Below are positions 25,983 to 32,268 of a DNA stretch of 32,268 nt, piece after piece; within the stretch, counting starts at the first letter, position 1, and the number at the start of each line of letters is the position of its first letter. The DNA lies in assembly GCF_002386445.1 (NCBI RefSeq), contig NZ_DGIR01000013.1:1-32268 (forward strand), in the 5' to 3' direction. The notes below the pieces were generated by a model. That model was given only the letters and a program-made list of their open reading frames with translations. It was not told the DNA's origin and did not search any database. The DNA is from Pseudomonas sp. UBA4617. GTDB lineage: Bacteria; Pseudomonadota; Gammaproteobacteria; Pseudomonadales; Pseudomonadaceae. The position numbers and the translations under genes are program-made.

Positions 25983-27473
25983 TCAAGGCAAAGGCTTGGC
26001 CACCTGCGCCGGGCTGCGCGCCAGCACCCCGGCGAACAGGTAGTACAGCCCCCCTCCCAGCAGCGAGCCAGTGAACCAGCCATAGTCGTAGAACCAGCTG
26101 AAGCTGCTGTTGCCGATGGCCATCACCGTCAACGCGACCGGCAACGCAAAGGCGGCAAAACCGGCCCAGTTCCACGCCGGGTACACGTCGTCGCGGTACA
26201 GCCCGGCCAGGTCCAGCTGTTGCCGGCGGACCAGGAAGTAATCCACCACCATGATCCCGGCGATCGGCCCCAGCAGGCTGGAATAGCCCAGCAACCAGTT
26301 GGAGTACACACTCTCCAGGCTCAGGTCGGAGACGATCCAGCCCAGCTTCTTGAGCAACTCATGGCCCATCAGCGCCAGGCCGATGAAGCCGGTCAGCCAC
26401 ACGGCGCGGCTGCGCCCGATCAGGCGCGGGGCGATGTTCTGGAAATCGTTGGTCGGCGACACGATGTTCGCCGCAGTGTTGGTCGACAGCGTGGCGATCA
26501 CGATCAAGGCCATGGCCAGGGCCACCCAGAACGGGCTGTGGATCTTGCCGATCAGGCTGACCGGGTCGGCCACGGTCTCGCCAACCAGCGACGCCGAGGC
26601 GGCGGTCAGCACCACGCCCAGGGCGGCGAACAGGAACATGGTCAGCGGCAGGCCGAAGATCTGCCCGAGAATCTGGTCCTTCTGGCTGCGGGCATAGCGG
26701 CTGAAGTCGGGGATGTTCAGCGACAGCGTGGCCCAGAAGCCGACCATGGCAGTGAGCCCGGCGCAGAAGTACCCGAGCATGCTGGCGCCTGCCGGGCGCT
26801 TGGCTGGCTGGGCCAGCAGCTCGGTCATCGACATGTGCGGCAAGGCCCACAACAGCAGGCCGATTCCCACCGCCACCAGCAGTGGTGCCGACAGCGTTTC
26901 CAGCCACTTGATCGACTCGGCACCGCGCAGCACCACCCACAGGTTCAGGCACCAGAAGATCATGAAACCGATCACCTCGCCGGTACCGCCCAGTGCCTTC
27001 CAGCCGTCGAATACCGAGCCGAGGAACAGGTGAATGGCCAATCCGCCGAACAGGGTCTGGATGCCGAACCAGCCACAGGCGACCACCGCGCGGATCAGGC
27101 ACGGTACGTTGGAGCCGAGGATGCCGAACGACGAACGCAGCAGCACCGGGAACGGGATGCCGTACTTGGTGCCGGGAAACGCATTGAGGGTGAGCGGGAT
27201 CAGTACGATCAGGTTGGCCAGCAGGATCGCCAGCAACGCCTCGCCCACGCTGAGGCCGAAATACGCAGTGAGCACGCCGCCAAGGGTATAGGTGGGTACG
27301 CAGATGGACATGCCCACCCACAAGGCGGTGATATGCCATTTGTTCCAGGTGCGCTGGTGCACCTTGGTCGGGGCGATATCGTGGTTGTAGCGCGGGCTGT
27401 CGAGGACATCGCTGCCCTCGGACAGCTCGAACAGGCCACCCTGCTCGACCACTTCCGATCTGCTCTGCTGCAT
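25983..27473 (-). CDS. NCS1-family nucleobase/hydantoin permease
   Basis: Twelve-helix inner-membrane symporter of 496 residues in the nucleobase:cation symporter-1 family. Substrate-site landmarks of the Mhp1/uracil-type carriers are visible: GWFGIQT (Trp135, Gln139), GFWATLSLNIPDFSRYA (Trp246), and STNTAAN (Asn331). The N-terminal soluble segment ends RTWNKWHITALWVGMSICVPTYTLGG, a typical NCS1 entry. ATG 27473 has a GGAGA site about 8 bases upstream. From its position it most likely imports uracil, thymine or dihydropyrimidines for the adjacent pathway; hydantoin or allantoin are alternatives. A perfect TTGACA hexamer lies on the minus strand at 27576-27581, though a good -10 is not evident. 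Confidence 0.92.
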   Translation of the reverse strand: MQQSRSEVVEQGGLFELSEGSDVLDSPRYNHDIAPTKVHQRTWNKWHITALWVGMSICVPTYTLGGVLTAYFGLSVGEALLAILLANLIVLIPLTLNAFPGTKYGIPFPVLLRSSFGILGSNVPCLIRAVVACGWFGIQTLFGGLAIHLFLGSVFDGWKALGGTGEVIGFMIFWCLNLWVVLRGAESIKWLETLSAPLLVAVGIGLLLWALPHMSMTELLAQPAKRPAGASMLGYFCAGLTAMVGFWATLSLNIPDFSRYARSQKDQILGQIFGLPLTMFLFAALGVVLTAASASLVGETVADPVSLIGKIHSPFWVALAMALIVIATLSTNTAANIVSPTNDFQNIAPRLIGRSRAVWLTGFIGLALMGHELLKKLGWIVSDLSLESVYSNWLLGYSSLLGPIAGIMVVDYFLVRRQQLDLAGLYRDDVYPAWNWAGFAAFALPVALTVMAIGNSSFSWFYDYGWFTGSLLGGGLYYLFAGVLARSPAQVAKPLP

Positions 27474-27682
27474 CGGCTTTCTCCAGATGTTCTTTTAATT
27501 CTTCGCTCATCGGCTTGGTGCGATGGCCGGAGTACACGCGTAATGTGCTTGAAAATCTCGACCAGATTTTTATCTTGTCAAGTTAGTCAATGTTCATCAA
27601 AACCCTGATACCAGCACAACCATGTGAATTAATCTTTTATTTTCAATTACTTAAAAACCATAAAATTAATAGGAAAATTTTC

Positions 27683-27711
27683 TTGCTGAATGCCTGATCA
27701 GCATCTAGCCT
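27683..27711 (+). promoter_or_regulatory. Possible hydA promoter
   Basis: TTGCTG (27683-27688), 17 bases, TAGCCT (27706-27711). The -10 is a weak match. It lies in the AT-rich half of the 336-base divergent gap, which holds no gene. Nearby GAAAATTTTC (27673-27682) is a 10-bp palindrome. Confidence 0.3.
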
Positions 27712-27718
27712 CGATTCT

Positions 27719-27732
27719 TGTCAGGCCTGACA
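27719..27732. promoter_or_regulatory. Perfect 14-bp palindrome, operator candidate for the pyrimidine genes
   Basis: TGTCAGGCCTGACA is an exact palindrome, 77 bases before the hydA start and about 245 bases from the transporter start. It would lie just after the transcription start of the candidate hydA promoter, a typical repressor position. No regulator gene is adjacent, so the cognate protein is unknown. Confidence 0.45.
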
Positions 27733-27809
27733 GGATTAACCGCCCTGCTCGCCTGCCCCCGACAATTCCAAGAACCGGCCCAGACCGGTCAGCCTGCGAG
27801 GAAGACGGC

Positions 27810-29249
27810 ATGTCCCTGTTGATCCGTGGCGCCACCGTGGTCACCCACGAAGAAAGCTACCCCGCCGATGTCCTGTGTGCCGATGGCCTGATCCGCGCCA
27901 TCGGCCAGAACCTCGAACCGCCCAGCGGCTGCGAGCTCCTCGACGGCAGCGGCCGGTACCTGATGCCCGGCGGCATCGACCCGCACACGCACATGCAATT
28001 GCCGTTCATGGGCACCGTGGCCAGCGAGGACTTCTTCAGCGGTACCGCCGCCGGCCTGGCCGGGGGCACCACCTCGATCATCGACTTCGTCATCCCCAAC
28101 CCGCAGCAATCGTTGCTGGAGGCCTACCACACCTGGCGTGGCTGGGCGCAGAAAAGCGCCAGTGACTATGGCTTCCACGTGGCCATCACCTGGTGGAGCG
28201 AGCAGGTGGCGGAAGAAATGGGCGAGCTGGTAGCCCGGCATGGAGTGAACAGCTTCAAGCACTTCATGGCGTACAAGAACGCCATCATGGCCGCCGACGA
28301 CACCCTGGTGGCCAGCTTCGAGCGCTGCCTGCAACTCGGTGCGGTGCCCACCGTGCATGCCGAGAACGGCGAGCTGGTGTACCACCTGCAGAAGAAACTG
28401 CTGGCACAGGGCCTGACCGGGCCGGAAGCGCACCCGTTGTCGCGCCCCTCGCAAGTCGAGGGCGAGGCCGCCAGCCGCGCCATCCGCATTGCCGAAACCC
28501 TCGGTACGCCGCTGTACCTGGTGCACGTTTCCAGCCGCGAAGCGCTGGATGAAATTGCTTATGCGCGCGGCAAGGGCCAGCCGGTCTACGGCGAGGTGCT
28601 GCCCGGCCACCTGCTGCTGGATGACAGCGTCTACCGTGACCCGGACTGGGCTACCGCCGCAGGTTATGTAATGAGCCCGCCATTCCGCCCGCGCGAGCAT
28701 CAGGAAGCGCTGTGGCGCGGCCTGCAGTCGGGCAACCTGCATACCACCGCCACTGACCATTGCTGCTTCTGCGCCGAGCAGAAAGCCATGGGCCGCGATG
28801 ACTTCAGCCGGATTCCCAATGGTACGGCCGGCATCGAGGACCGCATGGCAGTGCTGTGGGATGCCGGGGTAAACAGTGGGCGTCTGTCGATGCATGAGTT
28901 CGTCGCGCTGACCTCCACCAACACGGCAAAGATCTTCAACCTGTTCCCGCGCAAGGGCGCCATCCGCGTGGGTGCCGATGCCGACCTGGTGCTGTGGGAC
29001 CCGCACGGCACGCGCACCATTTCCGCCCAGACCCACCACCAGCAAGTGGATTTCAACATTTTCGAAGGCCGCACCGTGCGCGGTATTCCCAGCCACACCA
29101 TCAGCCAGGGCAAGCTGCGCTGGGCCGATGGCGACCTGCGCGCAGAAGCGGGTGCGGGGCGCTATGTGGAACGGCCGGCGTATCCGTCGGTGTACGAGGT
29201 GCTCGGGCGCAGGGCCGAAGTGCAGCGGCCGACGCCCGTGCAGCGCTGA
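27810..29249 (+). CDS. hydA: Dihydropyrimidinase (D-hydantoinase)
   Basis: Opens the ring of dihydrouracil or dihydrothymine to N-carbamoyl-beta-amino acids; related enzymes act on 5-substituted hydantoins. The 479-residue cyclic amidohydrolase has the metal motif DPHTHMQ (His59, His61) and the carboxylated Lys150 in NSFKHFMAYK. HAENGE, YLVHVSS and the metal Asp in TATDHCCF follow. ATG 27810 has AGGAAG (27799-27804) upstream and matches the family N-terminus MSLLIRGATVVTHE. It is the first gene of a hydA-pydX-pydA unit, followed by a 165-base gap containing a REP pair. Its neighbours favour the pyrimidine role. Confidence 0.96.
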   Translation: MSLLIRGATVVTHEESYPADVLCADGLIRAIGQNLEPPSGCELLDGSGRYLMPGGIDPHTHMQLPFMGTVASEDFFSGTAAGLAGGTTSIIDFVIPNPQQSLLEAYHTWRGWAQKSASDYGFHVAITWWSEQVAEEMGELVARHGVNSFKHFMAYKNAIMAADDTLVASFERCLQLGAVPTVHAENGELVYHLQKKLLAQGLTGPEAHPLSRPSQVEGEAASRAIRIAETLGTPLYLVHVSSREALDEIAYARGKGQPVYGEVLPGHLLLDDSVYRDPDWATAAGYVMSPPFRPREHQEALWRGLQSGNLHTTATDHCCFCAEQKAMGRDDFSRIPNGTAGIEDRMAVLWDAGVNSGRLSMHEFVALTSTNTAKIFNLFPRKGAIRVGADADLVLWDPHGTRTISAQTHHQQVDFNIFEGRTVRGIPSHTISQGKLRWADGDLRAEAGAGRYVERPAYPSVYEVLGRRAEVQRPTPVQR

Positions 29250-29257
29250 AGCGATTG

Positions 29258-29356
29258 GGGCTGCTGCGCAGCCCATCGCGGCACAAGGCCGCTCCCACAG
29301 GAGTGTGCGGTTCCTTGCAGGAGCGGCCTTGTGTCGCGATGGGGCGCGCAGCGGCC
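29258..29356. repeat. Inverted pair of REP elements between hydA and pydX
   Basis: Two copies of a roughly 40-base unit (GGAGCGGCCTTGTG(T/C)CGCGATGGG...GCGCAGC) face each other: 29258-29298 on the minus strand and 29316-29356 on the plus strand, separated by 17 bases. Together they could fold into a long hairpin in the operon mRNA. The same unit occurs in part at 9520-9560. Confidence 0.85.
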
Positions 29357-29414
29357 CAAGAAACCACCGCAATCCTTGTTGCCTGCATCCAAGAAAAATA
29401 GAGAGGCTACAACC

Positions 29415-30782
29415 GTGATCGACGCCCTGAACCACTTGCCGCGCCCCCGGGCCGGTGCCGACCATCTGGCCAAGCGCTTCAGCGACCTGGCCCCACCCCT
29501 CACTCCCCGCCAGGCCGCCGTCGAAAGCGCGCGCTGCCTGTACTGTTACGACGCCCCCTGCGTCAACGCCTGCCCCAGCGAAATCGACATCCCGTCGTTC
29601 ATCCACCGCATCAGTGACGACAACCTGCAAGGCGCCGCCGAACGCATCCTTTCGGCGAATATTCTCGGCGGCAGCTGTGCCCGCGTCTGTCCCACCGAAA
29701 TCCTCTGCCAGCAAGCCTGCGTGCGCAACAATGCCGAGGAATGCGCCCCCGTGCTGATCGGCCAGCTGCAGCGCTATGCCCTGGACAATGCGCATTTCAC
29801 CGCGCACCCGTTCCAGCGCTCGCCAGCCACCGGCAAGCGCATCGCCGTGGTCGGTGCCGGCCCGGCCGGGCTGGCCTGCGCCCATCGCCTGGCCATGCAC
29901 GGGCATGACGTGGTGGTGTTCGAAGCCTGCGACAAGGCCGGCGGCCTGAACGAGTACGGTATCGCCCGCTACAAGTTGGTGGATGATTTCGCCCAGCGTG
30001 AAGTGGAGTTCCTGCTGGGCATCGGTGGCATCGAGATTCGGCATGGCCAGCGCCTGGGCGGCAACCTCGGCCTGGGCGAGCTGCGCGACCAGTATGACGC
30101 GGTGTTCCTCGGCCTCGGCCTTAATGCGGTGCGCCGGCTTGGCCTGGACGCTGAAGAAGCCCCCGGCCTGCTCGCCGCCACAGAATATATCCGCGAACTG
30201 CGCCAGGCCGATGACCTGAGCCAACTGCCACTGGCCGACCGGTGCGTAGTGATCGGTGCCGGCAACACCGCGATCGACATGGCCGTACAGATGAGCCGCC
30301 TTGGCGCCCGCGACGTCAACCTGGTGTACCGTCGCGGTCACGCCGACATGGGCGCCACCGGCCATGAACAGGACATTGCCAAGGCCAACCAGGTACGCCT
30401 GCACACCTGGGCCCGCCCCGATGCCGTGCTGCTGAACGACACCGGCAAGGTGCGCGGCATGCGCTTTGCCCGCACCGAGCTGGCTGACGGCCGCCTGCGC
30501 GACACCGGCGAAACCTTCGAGCTGGCCGCCGATGCCATCTTCAAGGCCATCGGCCAGCGCTTCGACGACAGCAGCCTCGGTGACCCGCTGGCGGCGCAAC
30601 TGGCCCGCGACGGCGAGCGTATCCGGGTCGATGCAACGATGCAGACCAGCCTGCCGGGGATCTATGCCGGCGGCGACTGCACCGCACTGGGCCAGGACCT
30701 CACCGTCCAGGCCGTGCAACATGGCAAGCTGGCCGCCGAAGCCATCCATGCCCGACTCATGCTCAATGTGGAGGCAGCGTAA
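29415..30782 (+). CDS. pydX: Dihydropyrimidine dehydrogenase, flavin/Fe-S subunit (PydX/PreT)
   Basis: Electron-transfer subunit that passes reducing equivalents from NAD(P)H to PydA for reduction of uracil and thymine. The 455-residue protein resembles the N-terminal half of mammalian DPD and the GltD family. N-terminal cysteine clusters CLYCYDAPCVNAC (41-53) and CARVCPTEILCQQAC (88-102) bind Fe-S centres. The FAD motif VVGAGPAGLACA starts near 146 and the pyridine nucleotide motif VIGAGNTAIDMA near 279. GTG 29415 is chosen because GAGAGG (29401-29406) precedes it by 8 bases; the in-frame upstream region lies inside a REP. Its TAA is directly followed by the pydA ATG. Confidence 0.94.
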   Translation: MIDALNHLPRPRAGADHLAKRFSDLAPPLTPRQAAVESARCLYCYDAPCVNACPSEIDIPSFIHRISDDNLQGAAERILSANILGGSCARVCPTEILCQQACVRNNAEECAPVLIGQLQRYALDNAHFTAHPFQRSPATGKRIAVVGAGPAGLACAHRLAMHGHDVVVFEACDKAGGLNEYGIARYKLVDDFAQREVEFLLGIGGIEIRHGQRLGGNLGLGELRDQYDAVFLGLGLNAVRRLGLDAEEAPGLLAATEYIRELRQADDLSQLPLADRCVVIGAGNTAIDMAVQMSRLGARDVNLVYRRGHADMGATGHEQDIAKANQVRLHTWARPDAVLLNDTGKVRGMRFARTELADGRLRDTGETFELAADAIFKAIGQRFDDSSLGDPLAAQLARDGERIRVDATMQTSLPGIYAGGDCTALGQDLTVQAVQHGKLAAEAIHARLMLNVEAA

Positions 30783-32057
30783 ATGGCCGACCTGTCGATC
30801 GAATTTGCCGGTATCAAGGCACCCAACCCTTTCTGGCTGGCCTCCGCCCCGCCAACCGACAAGGCCTACAACGTGGTACGAGCCTTCGAGGCCGGCTGGG
30901 GCGGCGTGGTGTGGAAGACACTGGGCGAGGACCCGGCGGCGGTCAACGTGTCGTCGCGCTATTCCGCGCACTTTGGCCCGAATCGTCAAGTGCAAGGCAT
31001 CAACAACATCGAGCTGATCACCGACCGTTCGCTGGAGATCAACCTGCGCGAAATCACCCAGGTGAAGAAGGACTGGCCGGACCGTGCGCTGATCGTGTCG
31101 CTGATGGTGCCGTGCGTGGAAGAGTCATGGAAGTTCATCCTGCCGCTGGTGGAGGCCACCGGGGCTGATGGCATCGAGCTGAATTTCGGCTGCCCGCACG
31201 GCATGCCGGAGCGTGGCATGGGCGCGGCTGTGGGCCAGGTGCCAGAGTACGTGGAGATGGTCACCCGCTGGTGCAAGACGCATTGCTCGCTACCAGTGAT
31301 CGTCAAGCTCACGCCGAATATCACCGACATTCGCCAGTCGGCCCGCGCCGCGCACCGTGGCGGCGCCGATGCGGTGTCGTTGATCAACACCATCAACTCC
31401 ATCACCAGTGTCGACCTGGAGCGCATGGTCGCCCACCCCATTGTCGGTGACCAGAGCACCCATGGCGGCTACTGCGGTTCGGCAGTCAAGCCGATCGCCC
31501 TGAACATGGTGGCGGAAATCGCCCGCGACCCGCAGACCCGTGGCTTGCCGATCTGCGGCATTGGTGGCATCGGCAACTGGCGCGATGCCGCCGAATTCAT
31601 GGCCCTGGGCAGTGGTGCCGTGCAGGTGTGCACGGCGGCGATGTTGCATGGTTTCCGCATCGTCGAAGACATGAAGGACGGCCTGGCACGCTGGATGGAC
31701 CAGCATGGGCATCGCAACCTCGAGGCGTTCCGTGGCCAGGCGGTGGCGCATACCACCGACTGGAAGTACCTGGACATGAACTACAAGTCGGTGGCGCACA
31801 TCGACCAGCAGGCGTGCATTGGCTGCGGGCGCTGCCACATTGCCTGCGAGGACACCTCGCACCAGGCCATTGCCAGCACGCTGAAGGCCGATGGCACGCA
31901 TGCCTACAGCGTGGTGGAAGAGGAATGCGTCGGCTGTAACCTGTGCCAGATCACCTGCCCGGTGGAAGGCTGCATCGACATGGTGGCGCAGGATACCGGC
32001 AAGCCGTACCTGAACTGGACGCAGGACCCACGTAACCCCTACCGCGAGGCCAGTTGA
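30783..32057 (+). CDS. pydA: Dihydropyrimidine dehydrogenase, catalytic subunit (PydA/PreA)
   Basis: FMN-containing catalytic subunit reducing uracil and thymine to the 5,6-dihydro forms. The 424-residue protein has a dihydroorotate dehydrogenase-like barrel. It carries the catalytic Cys137 in NFGCPHGMPERGMG, which aligns with the active cysteine of mammalian DPD, and the FMN-phosphate segment GIGGIGNW. Two C-terminal [4Fe-4S] motifs follow: CIGCGRCHIAC (345-355) and CVGCNLCQITCP (382-393). ATG 30783 abuts the pydX stop, with TGGAGG (30769-30774) 8 bases upstream, indicating tight coupling of the two subunits. It ends the operon; GAGCAA/TTGCTC (32097-32113) is a small hairpin downstream with no T tract. 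Confidence 0.96.
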   Translation: MADLSIEFAGIKAPNPFWLASAPPTDKAYNVVRAFEAGWGGVVWKTLGEDPAAVNVSSRYSAHFGPNRQVQGINNIELITDRSLEINLREITQVKKDWPDRALIVSLMVPCVEESWKFILPLVEATGADGIELNFGCPHGMPERGMGAAVGQVPEYVEMVTRWCKTHCSLPVIVKLTPNITDIRQSARAAHRGGADAVSLINTINSITSVDLERMVAHPIVGDQSTHGGYCGSAVKPIALNMVAEIARDPQTRGLPICGIGGIGNWRDAAEFMALGSGAVQVCTAAMLHGFRIVEDMKDGLARWMDQHGHRNLEAFRGQAVAHTTDWKYLDMNYKSVAHIDQQACIGCGRCHIACEDTSHQAIASTLKADGTHAYSVVEEECVGCNLCQITCPVEGCIDMVAQDTGKPYLNWTQDPRNPYREAS

Positions 32058-32138
32058 AGCGGATCGCTACCCGACCGACTGACGCAATCCTGGTGGGAGC
32101 AAATGTCTTGCTCAAATGTTCAAAGCTGGCGTTGTTCC

Positions 32139-32205
32139 TGGACTGCCCCCAGGAAGTTGGACACCAATCCAACTTAAAACTGTCCAACTTTTGGGGGGCA
32201 GTCCA
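32139..32205. mobile_element. 67-bp MITE-like element with IS3-type ends
   Basis: Non-coding element bounded by 25-bp inverted repeats (32139-32163 and 32181-32205) that match at 22 of 25 positions. Both begin TGGACTGCCCCC and end GTTGGACA inward. Only 17 bases lie between them. TCC occurs directly on each side (32136-32138 and 32206-32208), a 3-bp target duplication. TG...CA tips, 3-bp duplication and the GTTGGACA inner sequence fit the IS3 family (IS150-like ends). There is no transposase, so it would depend on a relative elsewhere. It could also fold as a strong hairpin after pydA. Confidence 0.7.
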
Positions 32206-32209
32206 TCCT

Positions 32210-32241
32210 GTGGGAGCGGGCTTGCCCCGCGATCACGGGCG
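32210..32241. repeat. REP element next to the miniature element
   Basis: TGGGAGCGGGCTTGCCCCGCGATCACGGGCG-type unit: GCGGG (32216-32220) pairs with CCCGC (32226-32230). It is the inverted counterpart of the copy at 1-33 and lies immediately beside the 67-bp mobile element. Confidence 0.75.
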
Positions 32242-32268
32242 AAGCCTGTGCCATCCACTGCGTCGCCT

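Noticed and set aside
25907..26083. A 59-residue N-terminal extension of HyuC
   Set aside because: It overlaps the transporter gene and a REP, is not family-like, and GTG 25906 has an excellent ribosome site.
27789..30995. A 1068-codon open frame on the minus strand across hydA, pydX and pydA
   Set aside because: It is antisense to three genes with clear catalytic motifs. GC-rich codon bias leaves few stops in this opposite frame. The translation has no recognisable domain and runs through the REP pair.

Overview
This window looks like chromosomal DNA of a Pseudomonas, most likely the P. putida group. The evidence is GC-rich coding sequence, the order clpA-clpS / cspD / icd / idh / nudJ-mnmA-hflD-purB, the presence of both a homodimeric and a monomeric NADP isocitrate dehydrogenase, and scattered REP palindromes of the P. 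putida type (TTCGCGGG...CCCGC). I support 26 protein genes. I saw no rRNA, tRNA or CRISPR array. Coding density is high and most of the window is ordinary core genome.

Layout. Positions 45-4511 hold clpS-clpA (minus; protein quality control), cspD (plus) and icd (minus). Positions 4928-12712 form a plus-strand housekeeping stretch: idh with a strong terminator, then nudJ-mnmA-hflD, purB with a terminator, and roxA overlapping a GNAT acetyltransferase gene. topB (12877-14847) follows. Positions 14881-18619 look more accessory. They hold a multidomain chitin-type lytic polysaccharide monooxygenase (AA10-FnIII-FnIII-CBM5/12) with no signal peptide, a divergently transcribed FAD amine oxidase-like gene, and an alpha/beta hydrolase. 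The 169-base gap between the first two carries two adjacent, nearly identical AT-rich palindromes that look like a shared operator. Positions 18758-24583 hold a TSUP permease whose 3' end overlaps nudC head-on, a dienoyl-CoA isomerase-type crotonase, nhaB, a lipocalin lipoprotein and RNase Z.

Positions 24623-32057 are a complete reductive pyrimidine catabolism locus in two divergent units: NCS1 transporter-hyuC (minus) and hydA-pydX-pydA (plus). Import by the NCS1 carrier, reduction of uracil/thymine by PydX-PydA, ring opening by HydA and hydrolysis of N-carbamoyl-beta-alanine by HyuC would yield beta-alanine, CO2 and ammonia. No local regulator or beta-alanine aminotransferase gene is present in the window. 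REP elements sit between genes in both arms. Just after pydA is a 67-bp non-coding element with 25-bp terminal inverted repeats and a 3-bp target duplication, which I read as a miniature derivative of an IS3-family element.

The best leads are the signal-less LPMO with its paired-palindrome operator, and the 67-bp miniature element. I found no evidence for a wholly new defence or mobile system here.
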